Source: Rhodoferax sp. AJA081-3 (GTDB lineage: Bacteria; Pseudomonadota; Gammaproteobacteria; Burkholderiales; Burkholderiaceae_C). From it: a stretch of DNA of 64,000 bases. This document shows positions 55,211 to 64,000 of this stretch, piece by piece (the stretch's first letter is position 1; the number at the start of each line of letters is the position of its first letter). Location of the stretch: contig NZ_CP059068.1 of the NCBI RefSeq assembly GCF_017798165.1, positions 1,798,001 to 1,862,000 on the forward strand, read 5' to 3'. Made by a program: the position numbers and the translations under genes. A model generated the notes under the pieces. It saw nothing but the letters and a program-made list of their open reading frames with translations, had not been told where the DNA came from and did not search any database.

Positions 55211-56371
55211 TTACTTGCTGCCGGGGATCTTACCTTCCACGCCCTTGACGTAGAAGCCCAGTCCGCTCAGGAATTTGTCATCGGCCACCGTGTCTTTGGC
55301 GATCTGTTCCTTGCCGGTGTTGTCGATGATGGGGCCCTTCCAGATCGCGAAGGTTCCGTCTGCCAGACCCTTCTTCACTTCCTCGACCTTGGCCTTGGTT
55401 TCCGCAGGCACGTCTTCGGCAATCGACACGATGTCAATCGCGCCCTCTTTCACACCCCACCAGGCCGATGTACCGCCGGTCCACTTGCCTTCCAGCGCTT
55501 CGCGGGTGGACTTGATGTAGTACGGACCCCAGTTGATAACGGCGGACGCCAGGTGGGCCTTGGGACCGTAGGCGGTCATGTCGGAATCCCAGCCGAAGGC
55601 GCGCTTGCCCTTGTCTTGTGCCGTCTTCAGCACGGCGGGGGAGTCGGTGTTCTGGAACAGAACGTCCGCACCACCGTTGATCAGGCTGGTGGCGGCTTCG
55701 GTTTCCTTGGGTGGGTTGAACCACTCGTTAACCCACACCACCTTGGTCTTGATCTTGGGGTTGCTGCTTTGTGCGCCCAATGTGAATGCATTGATGTTGC
55801 GAACGACTTCGGGGATTGGGATGGATGCCACCACACCCAGTGTGTTGGACTTGGTCATCTTGCCGGCAATGATGCCTGCCATGTACGCGCCTTCGTAGGT
55901 GCGGCTGTCGTAAGTGCGCATGTTCTCGGCGGTCTTGTAACCGGTGGCATGTTCAAACTTCACGTCCTTGAACTCGGGCGCAACCTTGAGCATGGGTTCC
56001 ATGTAGCCAAAGGTTGTGCCAAACACCAGCTTGTTGCCACTGCTGGCCATTTCGCGGATGACACGTTCGGCGTCTGCAGACTCGGGCACGTTTTCCACGA
56101 TGGAGGTGACCACCTTGTCGCCGAATTCTTTTTCCACGGCCTTCTTGCCGTTATCGTGTGCAAAGGTCCAGCCACCATCACCCACCGGGCCCACGTAGGC
56201 GAAGGCAATCTTCAGCGGCTCAGGCTTGGGTGCGGGTGCCGATGCCACAGGTGCTGGCGCAGGGGTGGCGGCCACGGGTTCCTCTTTCTTGCCACAGCCA
56301 ACCAGTGCAGCACTTGCCACGGCCGTCATGGCCGCGATTCTCAGTAAGGCGCGTTTTTGCAGATCTGTCAT
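55211..56371 (-). CDS. BmpA/PnrA-type nucleoside ABC transporter lipoprotein
   Basis: Binding lipoprotein of 386 residues with lipobox LVGC (Cys about 26) and a proline/alanine linker (about 30-50). The mature part has KIAFAYVGPVGDGGWTFAHD and the ligand-pocket segments FGTTFGYM, NTDSPAV, and FGWDSDMTAYGP typical of PnrA-like purine-nucleoside receptors. It stands at the end of an operon with two permeases and a double ATPase, all on the minus strand. Ligand is probably a purine nucleoside. Confidence 0.9.
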   Translation of the reverse strand: MTDLQKRALLRIAAMTAVASAALVGCGKKEEPVAATPAPAPVASAPAPKPEPLKIAFAYVGPVGDGGWTFAHDNGKKAVEKEFGDKVVTSIVENVPESADAERVIREMASSGNKLVFGTTFGYMEPMLKVAPEFKDVKFEHATGYKTAENMRTYDSRTYEGAYMAGIIAGKMTKSNTLGVVASIPIPEVVRNINAFTLGAQSSNPKIKTKVVWVNEWFNPPKETEAATSLINGGADVLFQNTDSPAVLKTAQDKGKRAFGWDSDMTAYGPKAHLASAVINWGPYYIKSTREALEGKWTGGTSAWWGVKEGAIDIVSIAEDVPAETKAKVEEVKKGLADGTFAIWKGPIIDNTGKEQIAKDTVADDKFLSGLGFYVKGVEGKIPGSK

Positions 56372-56431
56372 GTCAGTACTTTCTATAAAAAACTTGGGTT
56401 GCGGAACAATAAGTGGGAGAACGTCAGGAAA

Positions 56432-57352
56432 CTAGGAGCCAGGGTAAAACGGTTTACCAATGGCAGCAGGCATGTTAATGCGAATCCAGCGCGGGTTGCG
56501 CGATATCAGTGCCAAAACCACGATGGTCGCCACATAGGGCAACATGCTCAGGAACTGGCTGGGAATCTCCACCCCCACGCCCTGCAAATGGAACTGCAAC
56601 ATGGTGACGCCCCCAAACAGGTAGGCACCAAGCAACACCCGTGCCGGGCGCCAGGTCGCAAACGTGGTCAGCGCCAGCGCAATCCAGCCCTTGCCCGACA
56701 CCATGCCCTCCACCCACAGCGGCGTGTAAATGATGGAAATGTAGGCACCGGCCAGACCGCACAGCGCACCACCCACTACCACGGCTGCTAGGCGTATCCA
56801 GCGCACGGGGTAACCCAGGGCGTGGGCCGATTCAGGGCTCTCACCCACGCTGCGCAAAATCAGGCCGGCACGCGTGCGGTACAAAAACCAGATCAGTGCA
56901 AACGCAAACAGCACGGCCAGGTAGACCAAGGGGTGCTGGCGGAACAAGGCCGGCCCCACCAGCGGGATGTCGGACAGAAAGGGGATAGCAAAGCTGGGCC
57001 GCTCGGGCATTTTTTCCTGTACGTACCGGATACCGGCAAAGGCCGAGAAGCCGCCGCCAAACAGGCTCAGCGCCAGCCCGGTGGCGTATTGGTTGGTGTT
57101 GAGCCAGATCACCAGCACACCAAAAACGGCAGCCATCAAGGCCCCTGCGCCCATACCGGCAGCAAAACCCATGCTGTCGCTACCAGTGGCCACCACCGTG
57201 GCAAAACCGGCTATAGCGGCGCAGAGCATCATGCCCTCTGCGCCCAGGTTAACGATGCCAGCCTTCTCGTTGATCAACAGGCCCAGCGAGGCGATGGCCA
57301 GTACGGTGCCCGCGTTCAGCGTGGCGGCGATCAGCAATGCGTAGGATTCCAT
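56432..57352 (-). CDS. ABC nucleoside transporter permease (NupQ-like)
   Basis: A 306-residue permease with eight or nine hydrophobic segments of the BPD_transp_2 family. ATLNAGTVLAIASLGLLINEKAGIVNLGAEGMML at the N-terminus is the family hallmark. The GLAGAYISIIYTPLWVEGMVSGKGWIALAL stretch lies in the middle. Its start overlaps the stop of the second permease (TAATG), so the operon is compact. It likely pairs with the NupP-like permease for purine nucleosides. Confidence 0.88.
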   Translation of the reverse strand: MESYALLIAATLNAGTVLAIASLGLLINEKAGIVNLGAEGMMLCAAIAGFATVVATGSDSMGFAAGMGAGALMAAVFGVLVIWLNTNQYATGLALSLFGGGFSAFAGIRYVQEKMPERPSFAIPFLSDIPLVGPALFRQHPLVYLAVLFAFALIWFLYRTRAGLILRSVGESPESAHALGYPVRWIRLAAVVVGGALCGLAGAYISIIYTPLWVEGMVSGKGWIALALTTFATWRPARVLLGAYLFGGVTMLQFHLQGVGVEIPSQFLSMLPYVATIVVLALISRNPRWIRINMPAAIGKPFYPGS

Positions 57353-58410
57353 TATTTTTTCCCCCAGCGCAGCCGGTAGTTCACCAGCGTGTCACAGGCC
57401 AGCAGCGAGAACAGCAGCAGGCCCTGGAACACACCCGTCAATGATTTGGGCAGGCCCAGGCGGGACTGCGCCAACTCACCACCGATGTAGAACATGCTCA
57501 TCAGCAGGGCCGAAAACACCATGCCCACCGGGTGCAGTCGCCCCACAAAGGCCACGATGATGGCGGCAAAACCGTAACCCGCCGGCACATACGGCGTGAG
57601 CTGGCCAATGGGCCCCGCCACCTCCAGCCCCCCGGCCAGGCCCGCCATGCCGCCCGAAATCAGCAAAGCTGTCCACAACGCGCGGCGGGACGAGAAACCT
57701 GCATAACGCGAGGCCGCAGGTGCCAGCCCCCCCACCTGCTGCGCAAAACCTGCGCGGGTGCGGAACAAAAACACCCACACCCCGGCCACACCCAGCAGCG
57801 CCAGGATGACGCCGATGCTGACCCGCGAGCCGTCGAACAGGCGCGGTATACGCGTCACCGCTTCAAAACTCTTGGTCTGTGGAAAGTTGTAACCGTTGGG
57901 GTCTTTCCACGGCCCAAACACCAGATAACCCAGCACCTGCACCGCCACATAGACCAGCATCAGACTCACCAGAATTTCGTTGGCGTTGAACTTGTCGCGC
58001 AGCAGCGCCGTCAGTCCCGCCCAGGCCATGCCGCCCAGCACACCAGCCAGCAGCAGGACCGGCACGATCCAGCCGCCGGTGGTCTTGTCCGCCATCAGCG
58101 CCACACCACCGGCGGTGATGGCGCCCAGGATGTATTGCCCCTCGGCACCAATGTTCCACACATTGGAGCGGAAACACACGGCCAGACCCAGCGCAATCAG
58201 CAACAGCGGGGTGGCCTTGACCACCAGCTCACCCACCGCATAGCCGCTTTTTATAGGGTCCCAAAAAAACACCTGCAGTCCGCGCACCGGGTCTTTGCCC
58301 AGCAGCACAAAGAGGATGACGCCGATGACGACGGTGCACAACAGGGCCAGCAATGGGGAAGCATAGGTCCAAACTTGCGAAGGCTGAGGCCTTGCTTCTA
58401 ACTTAAGCAT
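57352..58410 (-). CDS. ABC nucleoside transporter permease (NupP-like)
   Basis: A 352-residue membrane permease. It begins MLKLEARPQP and contains FRSNVWNIGAEGQYILGAI and the GYGFAAIIVAFVGRLHPVG block characteristic of this ABC family. Its ATG at 58410 overlaps the ATPase stop by 8 bp; a longer frame to 58437 is unlikely. It forms the heterodimeric channel with the second permease. Confidence 0.88.
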   Translation of the reverse strand: MLKLEARPQPSQVWTYASPLLALLCTVVIGVILFVLLGKDPVRGLQVFFWDPIKSGYAVGELVVKATPLLLIALGLAVCFRSNVWNIGAEGQYILGAITAGGVALMADKTTGGWIVPVLLLAGVLGGMAWAGLTALLRDKFNANEILVSLMLVYVAVQVLGYLVFGPWKDPNGYNFPQTKSFEAVTRIPRLFDGSRVSIGVILALLGVAGVWVFLFRTRAGFAQQVGGLAPAASRYAGFSSRRALWTALLISGGMAGLAGGLEVAGPIGQLTPYVPAGYGFAAIIVAFVGRLHPVGMVFSALLMSMFYIGGELAQSRLGLPKSLTGVFQGLLLFSLLACDTLVNYRLRWGKK

Positions 58411-59941
58411 GGGCCACATCCTTCTCCCACAAGCCACTCATCCATTCGCCAATTTTCTCCACCGTTGCCTCCGCAATGGGTACCGAGGGTGACAACCTGC
58501 CACGTGCAATCACATGCAGGCGGTCGCAGACCTCAAACAATTCATCCAGTTCTTCGCTGACCACCAGCACGGCGCAACCGGCGTCGCGCAGCGCCAGAAT
58601 CTCGCCGCGTATCTGCGCCGCTGCGCCCACGTCCACCCCCCAGGTGGGTTGCGACACGATCAGCAGCTTGGGGTTGGCATCGATCTCGCGCCCCACAATA
58701 AACTTCTGCAAATTGCCACCCGAGAGCGAACGCGCCGCAGCCGTAGGCCCATTGGCCTTGACCTTGAACTGCGCAATGAGGCGCGCGGCATGGGCTTCCA
58801 GCTGGCGCACGCGAATCCAGCCACCGGCAAAACGCGGCATGGAGATGGATTCGGTGCGGGTCAGCAACAGGTTGTGCGCCAGGCTGAGCGTGGGCACGGC
58901 GCCACGGCCCAGGCGCTCCTCAGGAACGAAATGCAGACCCAGCGCACGGCGCTTGCCCGCGTGCAGGTGCGACACATCGGCCTCACCCATATGGATACTG
59001 CCGCGCGGTGCCCGGCAGTCTTCACCAGACAAGGCGTAGAGCAACTCCTTCTGGCCGTTGCCCGACACACCGGCAATGCCCACCACTTCACCGGCACGCA
59101 CGTGCAGGTGGATGCCATCCAGGTCCACGCCAAACTGGTCTTCACGCTCCAGACTCAGGCCCTTGACGTGCATCACCGCCGCACCCGCCGTGCGGGCCGC
59201 ACGCTCCAGGAGTGGGGGCTCGGCACCAATCATCAGGCGTGACAGGGATGCATTGGATTCTTCCTGCGGGTTGCACACACCGGTGACCTTGCCGCCGCGC
59301 AATACGGTACAGGCGGTGCACAACTCGCGAATCTCGTGCAGCTTGTGGCTGATGTAGAGGATGCTGCAGCCCTCGCTGGAGAGCTTTTTGAGCACCACAA
59401 ACAGCTTCTCCACCGCCTGCGGCGTCAGCACCGAGGTGGGCTCGTCTAGTATCAGCAGCTCGGGGCGGGTCAGCAGTGCGCGGATGATTTCCACCCGCTG
59501 CATCTCGCCCACACTCAGCGTGTGGACCGGGCGCTGGGGGTCAATATCCAGCCCATATTCGGTGGCCTTGGCGACGATGCTGGCGGTCACGTCCTGCAGC
59601 GAACTGCGGGTCAGGCCCAGCCATACGTTTTCGGCCACCGTCATGGTGTCGAACAGGTTGAAATGCTGGAACACCATGCTGATGCCGTTGGCCCGCGCCT
59701 CTTTGGGGTTGCGGATGTGCATCTCCTGGCCGTTGAGCCGCACCTGCCCTGCATCGGGTTTGACCGAGCCGTAGATGATCTTCATCAGTGTGGACTTGCC
59801 GGCACCGTTTTCACCCAGCACGGCGTGGATCTCGCCGGGCATCACCGTCAGGGAAACATCGCTATTGGCAATGACGCCGGGGTAGGCCTTGGTGATGCCG
59901 CTGAGCTGAAGTCGAGGCTGGAGTCGGGGTTGGCTGGTCAT
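58403..59941 (-). CDS. ABC nucleoside transporter ATPase, double domain
   Basis: Two fused ABC domains, 512 residues, of the RbsA/MglA type. The first domain is intact: GENGAGKSTLMK, LSVGEMQRVEI and LLILDEPTSVL. The second is degenerate: Walker A is GVSGNGQKEL, the signature is LSGGNLQKFIVGREI and Walker B reads LLIVSQPTWGVD without the Asp-Glu pair, as in many family members. It energises the NupP/NupQ-like permeases. Head of the transporter operon. 16 bp after the LysR gene. Confidence 0.91.
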   Translation of the reverse strand: MTSQPRLQPRLQLSGITKAYPGVIANSDVSLTVMPGEIHAVLGENGAGKSTLMKIIYGSVKPDAGQVRLNGQEMHIRNPKEARANGISMVFQHFNLFDTMTVAENVWLGLTRSSLQDVTASIVAKATEYGLDIDPQRPVHTLSVGEMQRVEIIRALLTRPELLILDEPTSVLTPQAVEKLFVVLKKLSSEGCSILYISHKLHEIRELCTACTVLRGGKVTGVCNPQEESNASLSRLMIGAEPPLLERAARTAGAAVMHVKGLSLEREDQFGVDLDGIHLHVRAGEVVGIAGVSGNGQKELLYALSGEDCRAPRGSIHMGEADVSHLHAGKRRALGLHFVPEERLGRGAVPTLSLAHNLLLTRTESISMPRFAGGWIRVRQLEAHAARLIAQFKVKANGPTAAARSLSGGNLQKFIVGREIDANPKLLIVSQPTWGVDVGAAAQIRGEILALRDAGCAVLVVSEELDELFEVCDRLHVIARGRLSPSVPIAEATVEKIGEWMSGLWEKDVAHA

Positions 59942-59957
59942 AGGCTTGGGATGGGGC

Positions 59958-60890
59958 TCACTCTTTTTTCAACGCTGCGGCCACCGACTTTACACATTCA
60001 CGCAGCCAGCGGCTGGATGCCGAGGTGTGGGTGCGTGCATGCCAGAGCTGGTAATACATCAATCGGGGAAACTCCACCGGGCACGGCAATATAGTGACCG
60101 GCAGGCTGCCGGTGAAACGTTCGCAGTACTGACGCCCGGTGGTCATGACCAGCAAGGTTGATGCCACCATGGCCGGTATCTGGCCAAAGTAGGGGCAGCG
60201 CGCCGCTATGTGGCGGCGCAGGCCCAGGCTGGTCAAGTGGTCGTCAATGACACCCTTGGCACCCGGGTGGGTGGCGCCGGGCGCAATATGGTCTGCCGCC
60301 AGCCACGAGGCTTCGTCCCAACCCCGGCGCACGGCGGGGTGCTTTTTGGATACCAGGCACACCACGTCGTCACCAAACAGCCGACCCAGGTGCAACTCGT
60401 CCGGCGGCTCAGACCAATTGCCTATGACCACATCCACCTCACCCTGGGCCAGCTGGGCACGGTAATCGGCACTGCCGGACAGCGACAGGATTTCGATCTC
60501 CACCAGCGGTGCCTGCGCTTTGATCTGCGCCACCAGCTGGGGCAGAAAAAACGGGTCTAAATAATCACTGGCGGCCACGCGGAAGGTGGTGCGTGCGGTG
60601 GCGGGCTCGAAGCCTTTGGCGTCCGAAAACAGCATCTCAGCGGCACGCAAAATGCTGGCACTTGGCTCCAGCATGCGCAGCGCCACATCGGTGGGCACCA
60701 TGCCGGAGCCCGAGCGCACCAACAGCGGGTCCCCGGCGAAATCACGCAGCCGTTTGAGTGCACTGCTCACCGCTGGCTGGTGCATGCCCAGGCGGATGGC
60801 GGCTTTGGAAACGCTGCGTTCAGTCAACACGGTATGGAGGACCCTGATCAAATGAAGGTCTATCTTGTCAAACAGGGAATGGTTTCTCAT
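59958..60890 (-). CDS. LysR-family transcriptional regulator
   Basis: A 310-residue regulator: N-terminal winged helix (RVLHTVLTERSVSKAAIRLGMHQPAVSSALKRLRD, about 16-50) and a periplasmic-binding-protein-like effector domain (about 95-300). Divergent from xdhA with an 86-bp intergenic region holding a candidate operator. The ABC transporter operon follows it on the same strand, so it probably governs purine uptake and oxidation together. Confidence 0.88.
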   Translation of the reverse strand: MRNHSLFDKIDLHLIRVLHTVLTERSVSKAAIRLGMHQPAVSSALKRLRDFAGDPLLVRSGSGMVPTDVALRMLEPSASILRAAEMLFSDAKGFEPATARTTFRVAASDYLDPFFLPQLVAQIKAQAPLVEIEILSLSGSADYRAQLAQGEVDVVIGNWSEPPDELHLGRLFGDDVVCLVSKKHPAVRRGWDEASWLAADHIAPGATHPGAKGVIDDHLTSLGLRRHIAARCPYFGQIPAMVASTLLVMTTGRQYCERFTGSLPVTILPCPVEFPRLMYYQLWHARTHTSASSRWLRECVKSVAAALKKE

Positions 60891-60910
60891 ACGGTGTTAT
60901 CTATTTGTGT

Positions 60911-60928
60911 CATATCCTAAGGAATATG
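60911..60928. promoter_or_regulatory. Candidate LysR operator between LysR gene and xdhA
   Basis: CATATCCTAAGGAATATG is an imperfect dyad: CATAT and ATATG arms separated by 8 bases. It sits in the 86-bp divergent promoter region. Its symmetry fits a LysR-type site of the T-N11-A kind, but this was not verified. Confidence 0.4.
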
Positions 60929-60976
60929 GTCTAGCGCTGCTACCCGATTTACCCTCAAGGACCGAGAACCCCGCCC

Positions 60977-62467
60977 ATGAAGCCCATGCCCACCCAGCCC
61001 CTGCGATTTGTCCGACGCGGCGAAATCGTCACCCTGCCCGCCGTAGAACCCAGCCGCACCCTGCTCGATGTATTGCGTGAAGACTTGCACAACTGCGGCA
61101 CCAAAGAAGGCTGCGGCGAAGGCGACTGTGGCGCTTGCACCGTTGTGATTGCCGAGCCCGATGCAAAGGGTGATGGTAAGGGACTGAAATACAGCGCCAT
61201 CAACAGCTGCATCCGCCTGGCCCATTCGATAAATGGCATGGCGCTGTGGACCATAGAGGACTTGAAGGCCGCCGACGGCAGCCTGCACCCCGCCCAACAG
61301 GCCATGGTGGACTGCCACGGCTCGCAGTGTGGCTTTTGCACACCCGGTTTTGTGATGAGCCTGTTTGGCCAGTACCAGAGCAAAACCTGCAAGGGCCAGG
61401 CCATTAGCCGTGCCGACGCGCAGGCCGCACTGTCCGGCAACCTGTGCCGCTGTACCGGCTACCGCCCCATCCTGGACGCGGCTGAGGCCATGCAGGCGTT
61501 GCCGCTGCAGCGAGTGAACGAAGCCGAAGTGCTATCGAATATAGAGCGTATCAGCAAGCAGGGACGGGGGCTAGAGGCCAATTTTTCATATATGCCCCCC
61601 CAGAACCTGCCCCAACTCCTGACCGACCGGGCACGCCACCCGGACGCCCAGCTCGTGGCCGGCTGCACCGACGTGGGCCTGTGGGTGACCAAGATGCACA
61701 TGCAGTTTGCCAAGGTGCTGGACGTGACCCAGGTGGCCGAGTTGCGCCGCGTGGAGCAGTACCCGCACCACATCGCCATTGGCGCCGCCGTGTCGCTGAC
61801 CGACGCCTTTGCAGCCCTGGTGGCAGACCGTCCGCAACTGGCCGAATTTGCCCACCGCTTTGCCGGCCTGCCGGTACGCAACAGCGGCACGCTGGGTGGT
61901 AACGTGGCCAATGGCTCACCCATCGGCGACTCCATGCCGCTGCTGATTGCGCTGGGCGCCCATGTGGTGCTGATGCGCCAGAGTGGCAAGAAACAGGCCC
62001 ACCGCTCGCTGCCGCTGGAAGACCTGTACACCGGCTACCGCAAAAACGTGATGGCACCGGATGAGGTGCTGGCGTGGATCAAGGTGCCAAAGACAACTGA
62101 AGGTGAATTCAGCCGCGTCTACAAGATTTCGAAACGCTTTGAAGACGATATCTCTGCCGTCTGCCTGGCCATCAACCTGCACATTTCCGACGGCGTGGTG
62201 CGCAGCGCATCCATAGGCGCTGGCGGTGTGGCCGCCACCCCGGTGCGCGCCCGCAAGACAGAGGCCGCGCTGGTCGGCCAGCCCTGGACTGAGGCCACCA
62301 TCCAGCAGGCGATGCAGACCTTGCGCGACGAGTTCAGCCCCATCTCCGACATGCGCGCTACAGCCGGCTACCGCAGCACGGTGCTGGGCAACCTGCTGCA
62401 GCGCTTCTGGCTGGAGAGCCAGGGCTGTGTGCAGACCGATCTGCGCAGTCTGGAGGTGGCGGCATGA
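60977..62467 (+). CDS. xdhA: Xanthine dehydrogenase small subunit
   Basis: 496 residues: an N-terminal plant-type 2Fe-2S domain with Cys40, Cys46, Cys51 and Cys54, a second 2Fe-2S helical domain with CGFCTPGF and CRCTGYRP (about 116-160), then a FAD-binding domain (about 210-385, with VAGCTDVGLWVT, GNVANGSPIGD) and a CO-dehydrogenase-flavoprotein C-terminal domain. It hands electrons from the Mo site to NAD. Residues 185-203, the linker before the FAD domain, are encoded by a dispersed repeat copy (GRGLEANF). The stop overlaps the xdhB start (ATGA). Confidence 0.93.
   Translation: MKPMPTQPLRFVRRGEIVTLPAVEPSRTLLDVLREDLHNCGTKEGCGEGDCGACTVVIAEPDAKGDGKGLKYSAINSCIRLAHSINGMALWTIEDLKAADGSLHPAQQAMVDCHGSQCGFCTPGFVMSLFGQYQSKTCKGQAISRADAQAALSGNLCRCTGYRPILDAAEAMQALPLQRVNEAEVLSNIERISKQGRGLEANFSYMPPQNLPQLLTDRARHPDAQLVAGCTDVGLWVTKMHMQFAKVLDVTQVAELRRVEQYPHHIAIGAAVSLTDAFAALVADRPQLAEFAHRFAGLPVRNSGTLGGNVANGSPIGDSMPLLIALGAHVVLMRQSGKKQAHRSLPLEDLYTGYRKNVMAPDEVLAWIKVPKTTEGEFSRVYKISKRFEDDISAVCLAINLHISDGVVRSASIGAGGVAATPVRARKTEAALVGQPWTEATIQQAMQTLRDEFSPISDMRATAGYRSTVLGNLLQRFWLESQGCVQTDLRSLEVAA
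61529..61586 (+). repeat. Dispersed repeat, copy 9 (inside xdhA)
   Basis: GTGCTATCGAATATAGAGC, spacer, then GGACGGGGGCTAGAGGCCAATTTTT. Intact core, in sense with xdhA and in frame. Confidence 0.9.
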
Positions 62468-64000
62468 ACACCCTGAACACATCGGTCAAGCCCGAACATC
62501 TGCGGGGCTTGCCAGCAGTGGCCCCATCCCAGGCCGCCGGCGTCAGCCGCCCGCACGAAAGTGCGGTGGCCCAGGTGGCCGGTGGCGCCACCTACATCGA
62601 CGACATCCCCGAGGTGCGCGGCACGCTGTTTGCCGCGCCCATACTCTCCACCGTGGCACACGGCCGTCTGTTGGGTGTGGATGCCACGGCAGCACTGGCC
62701 ATGCCCGGCGTGCGCGATGTAGTGCTGGCGCGCGACATCCCCGGCGACCCCATGCTGGCCGCTTTTGCCGGTGATGAGCCGGTGTTTGCGATGGATACTG
62801 TGCAACACATCGGCCAGGTGATGGGCCTGGTGGTGGCCGACACGGTGATGCAGGCACGCCGTGCCGCACGCAAGGTCAAGCTCAATATCGAAGCCCTGCC
62901 CGCCGTCCTGACGATCCAGGACGCGCTGGCCGCGCAAAGTTTTGTGCTGCCACCGGTGTTTGTGAAAAGGGGTGACGCGGCAGCAGCCATGGCCCGCGCA
63001 CAACACACACTGACGGGTACGCTGGAAGTGGGCGGCCAGGAACACTTTTACCTGGAGGGTCAGGTGGCCTACGTGCTGCCGCTGGAGCAAAACCAGTGGT
63101 GGGTCTACTCCAGCACCCAGCACCCGGGCGAGGTGCAACACTGGGTGTCGCACGCGCTGGGCATAGACAACCACGCGGTCACGGTGGAGTGCCGGCGCAT
63201 GGGTGGCGGTTTTGGCGGAAAGGAGACCCAGGCCGGGCATCTGGCCGTGTGGGCTGCCATTGCCGCACACAAGATACAACGCCCCATCAAGCTGCGCCTG
63301 GACCGCGACGACGACTTCATGGTCACCGGCAAACGCCACCCCTTTGCCTACGAATACAGCGCCGGCTTTGACGACACCGGCCGCCTGACCGCGCTCAAAC
63401 TCATGATGGCCGTGAACTGCGGTTTCAGCGCCGACCTGTCCGGCCCGGTGGCCGACCGCGCCATCTTCCACACGGACAACGCCTACTACCTGCAGGATGT
63501 GGACATTGCGTCCTACCGCTGCAAGCTCAACACCCAAAGCCACACCGCGTTTCGTGGCTTTGGCGGGCCACAGGGCGTGATCCTGATCGAGACCGTCATG
63601 GGCGACATCGCCCGCCACCTCGGCATGGACCCGCTGGACGTGCGCATGCGCAACCTGTACAGCGACGAGGCTGTTCCCCACACGAACCAGAAGCGCGACA
63701 CCACGCACTACGGCATGCAGGTGGAAGACAACATCCTGGCCCCTCTACTATCAAAACTAGAGCAGACTGCGCAGTACCGACGGGGGCGGGAGGCCACTTT
63801 GGCTTGGAACGCTGCCAACCCCATCATCAAGAAGGGCCTGGCCATCACCCCGGTTAAGTTCGGCATCAGCTTCACAGCCACGCTGTTCAACCAGGCCGGG
63901 GCGCTGGTCCATGTCTACACCGACGGCAGCGTGCAGGTCAACCACGGCGGGGCCGAGATGGGCCAGGGCCTGAACACCAAGGTGGCGCAGATCGTGGCCG
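62464..64000 (+). CDS. xdhB: Xanthine dehydrogenase large (molybdenum) subunit, cut by window end
   Basis: Frame open to the end of the window, 512 codons of about 780. It carries the molybdopterin binding subunit: an N-terminal GGATYIDDIPE (about 38-50), then RMGGGFGGKET (about 245), the TAFRGFGGPQG motif (about 360) and NHGGAEMGQGLNTK at the window edge. The substrate residues and the C-terminal catalytic Glu are not yet reached. ATG 62464 overlaps the xdhA stop (ATGA). About residues 428-446 are encoded by a dispersed repeat copy. The protein oxidises hypoxanthine and xanthine to urate. Confidence 0.92.
   Translation, partial: MNTLNTSVKPEHLRGLPAVAPSQAAGVSRPHESAVAQVAGGATYIDDIPEVRGTLFAAPILSTVAHGRLLGVDATAALAMPGVRDVVLARDIPGDPMLAAFAGDEPVFAMDTVQHIGQVMGLVVADTVMQARRAARKVKLNIEALPAVLTIQDALAAQSFVLPPVFVKRGDAAAAMARAQHTLTGTLEVGGQEHFYLEGQVAYVLPLEQNQWWVYSSTQHPGEVQHWVSHALGIDNHAVTVECRRMGGGFGGKETQAGHLAVWAAIAAHKIQRPIKLRLDRDDDFMVTGKRHPFAYEYSAGFDDTGRLTALKLMMAVNCGFSADLSGPVADRAIFHTDNAYYLQDVDIASYRCKLNTQSHTAFRGFGGPQGVILIETVMGDIARHLGMDPLDVRMRNLYSDEAVPHTNQKRDTTHYGMQVEDNILAPLLSKLEQTAQYRRGREATLAWNAANPIIKKGLAITPVKFGISFTATLFNQAGALVHVYTDGSVQVNHGGAEMGQGLNTKVAQIVA
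63744..63802 (+). repeat. Dispersed repeat, copy 10 (inside xdhB)
   Basis: CTACTATCAAAACTAGAGCAG, spacer, then CGACGGGGGCGGGAGGCCACTTT. Core with two changes; in sense and in frame, giving RRGREATL. Confidence 0.8.

Overview
The window is a GC-rich chromosomal segment of a betaproteobacterium. Gene order and protein types point to the Burkholderiales, most likely Comamonadaceae (Rhodoferax/Polaromonas-like). Signs are the ppc / algR-algZ / argH neighbourhood, a complete tctCBA tripartite tricarboxylate transporter, a PEP-CTERM protein, and many copies of a short hairpin-plus-GACGGGGGCTAGAGGCC repeat that I associate with this family. That taxonomic association is from memory and was not checked.

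Layout. 1-5.5 kb: 3' part of ppc, the LytTR two-component pair algR/algZ, and divergent argH. 5.5-8.9 kb: a secreted prolyl oligopeptidase with decayed transposase fragments on both sides. 8.9-16.5 kb: DUF2804 protein, Tas-like aldo/keto reductase, a two-gene signalling operon (double periplasmic sensor-GGDEF protein plus histidine kinase), a secreted DUF1579-like protein and an AraC regulator. 16.5-17.3 kb: small AT-richer patch with an unrecognised gene, a long hairpin and a repeat copy. 17.3-23 kb: acyltransferase, glycine-rich membrane protein coupled to an acyl-CoA synthetase, alpha/beta hydrolase and patatin. 23.1-28.1 kb: prfB (programmed frameshift), pepN, fbp, tRNA-Thr(CGT). 28.2-31.7 kb: PEP-CTERM protein, DUF2087 protein, Tat-like amidase, small unknown. 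31.8-37.1 kb: tctABC, universal stress protein, TerC-like protein and a TRAP binding protein without its membrane partners. 37.2-43.4 kb: DUF218 protein, CNNM/CorC-type protein, apaH, RhlE-type helicase, YpfJ-type metallopeptidase (apparent frameshift) and dcd. 43.5-46.5 kb: three structured repeats, guaD and a secreted beta-helix protein. 46.5-49.1 kb: structured leader, small basic protein and a soluble AAA+-M41 protease. 49.1-52.1 kb: small enzymes with overlapping starts, including a decayed YciI gene. 52.2-64 kb: purine catabolism.

Functional coherence is clearest in the purine genes. Guanine deaminase, an adenine/adenosine deaminase, a BmpA-type nucleoside ABC transporter (lipoprotein, two permeases, double ATPase), a LysR regulator and xanthine dehydrogenase XdhA/XdhB would take external purine nucleosides or bases through (hypo)xanthine to urate.

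The most unusual signals are: (1) about ten copies of a roughly 55-bp repeat, six inside coding sequence, read in frame and always in sense; (2) two long hairpins at 43.5 kb that share a loop but not a stem, plus a third of the same geometry at 17.1 kb; (3) a soluble AAA+-M41 protease paired with a 78-residue basic protein behind a terminator-containing leader. Coordinates and motifs were read by eye; no database search was possible.
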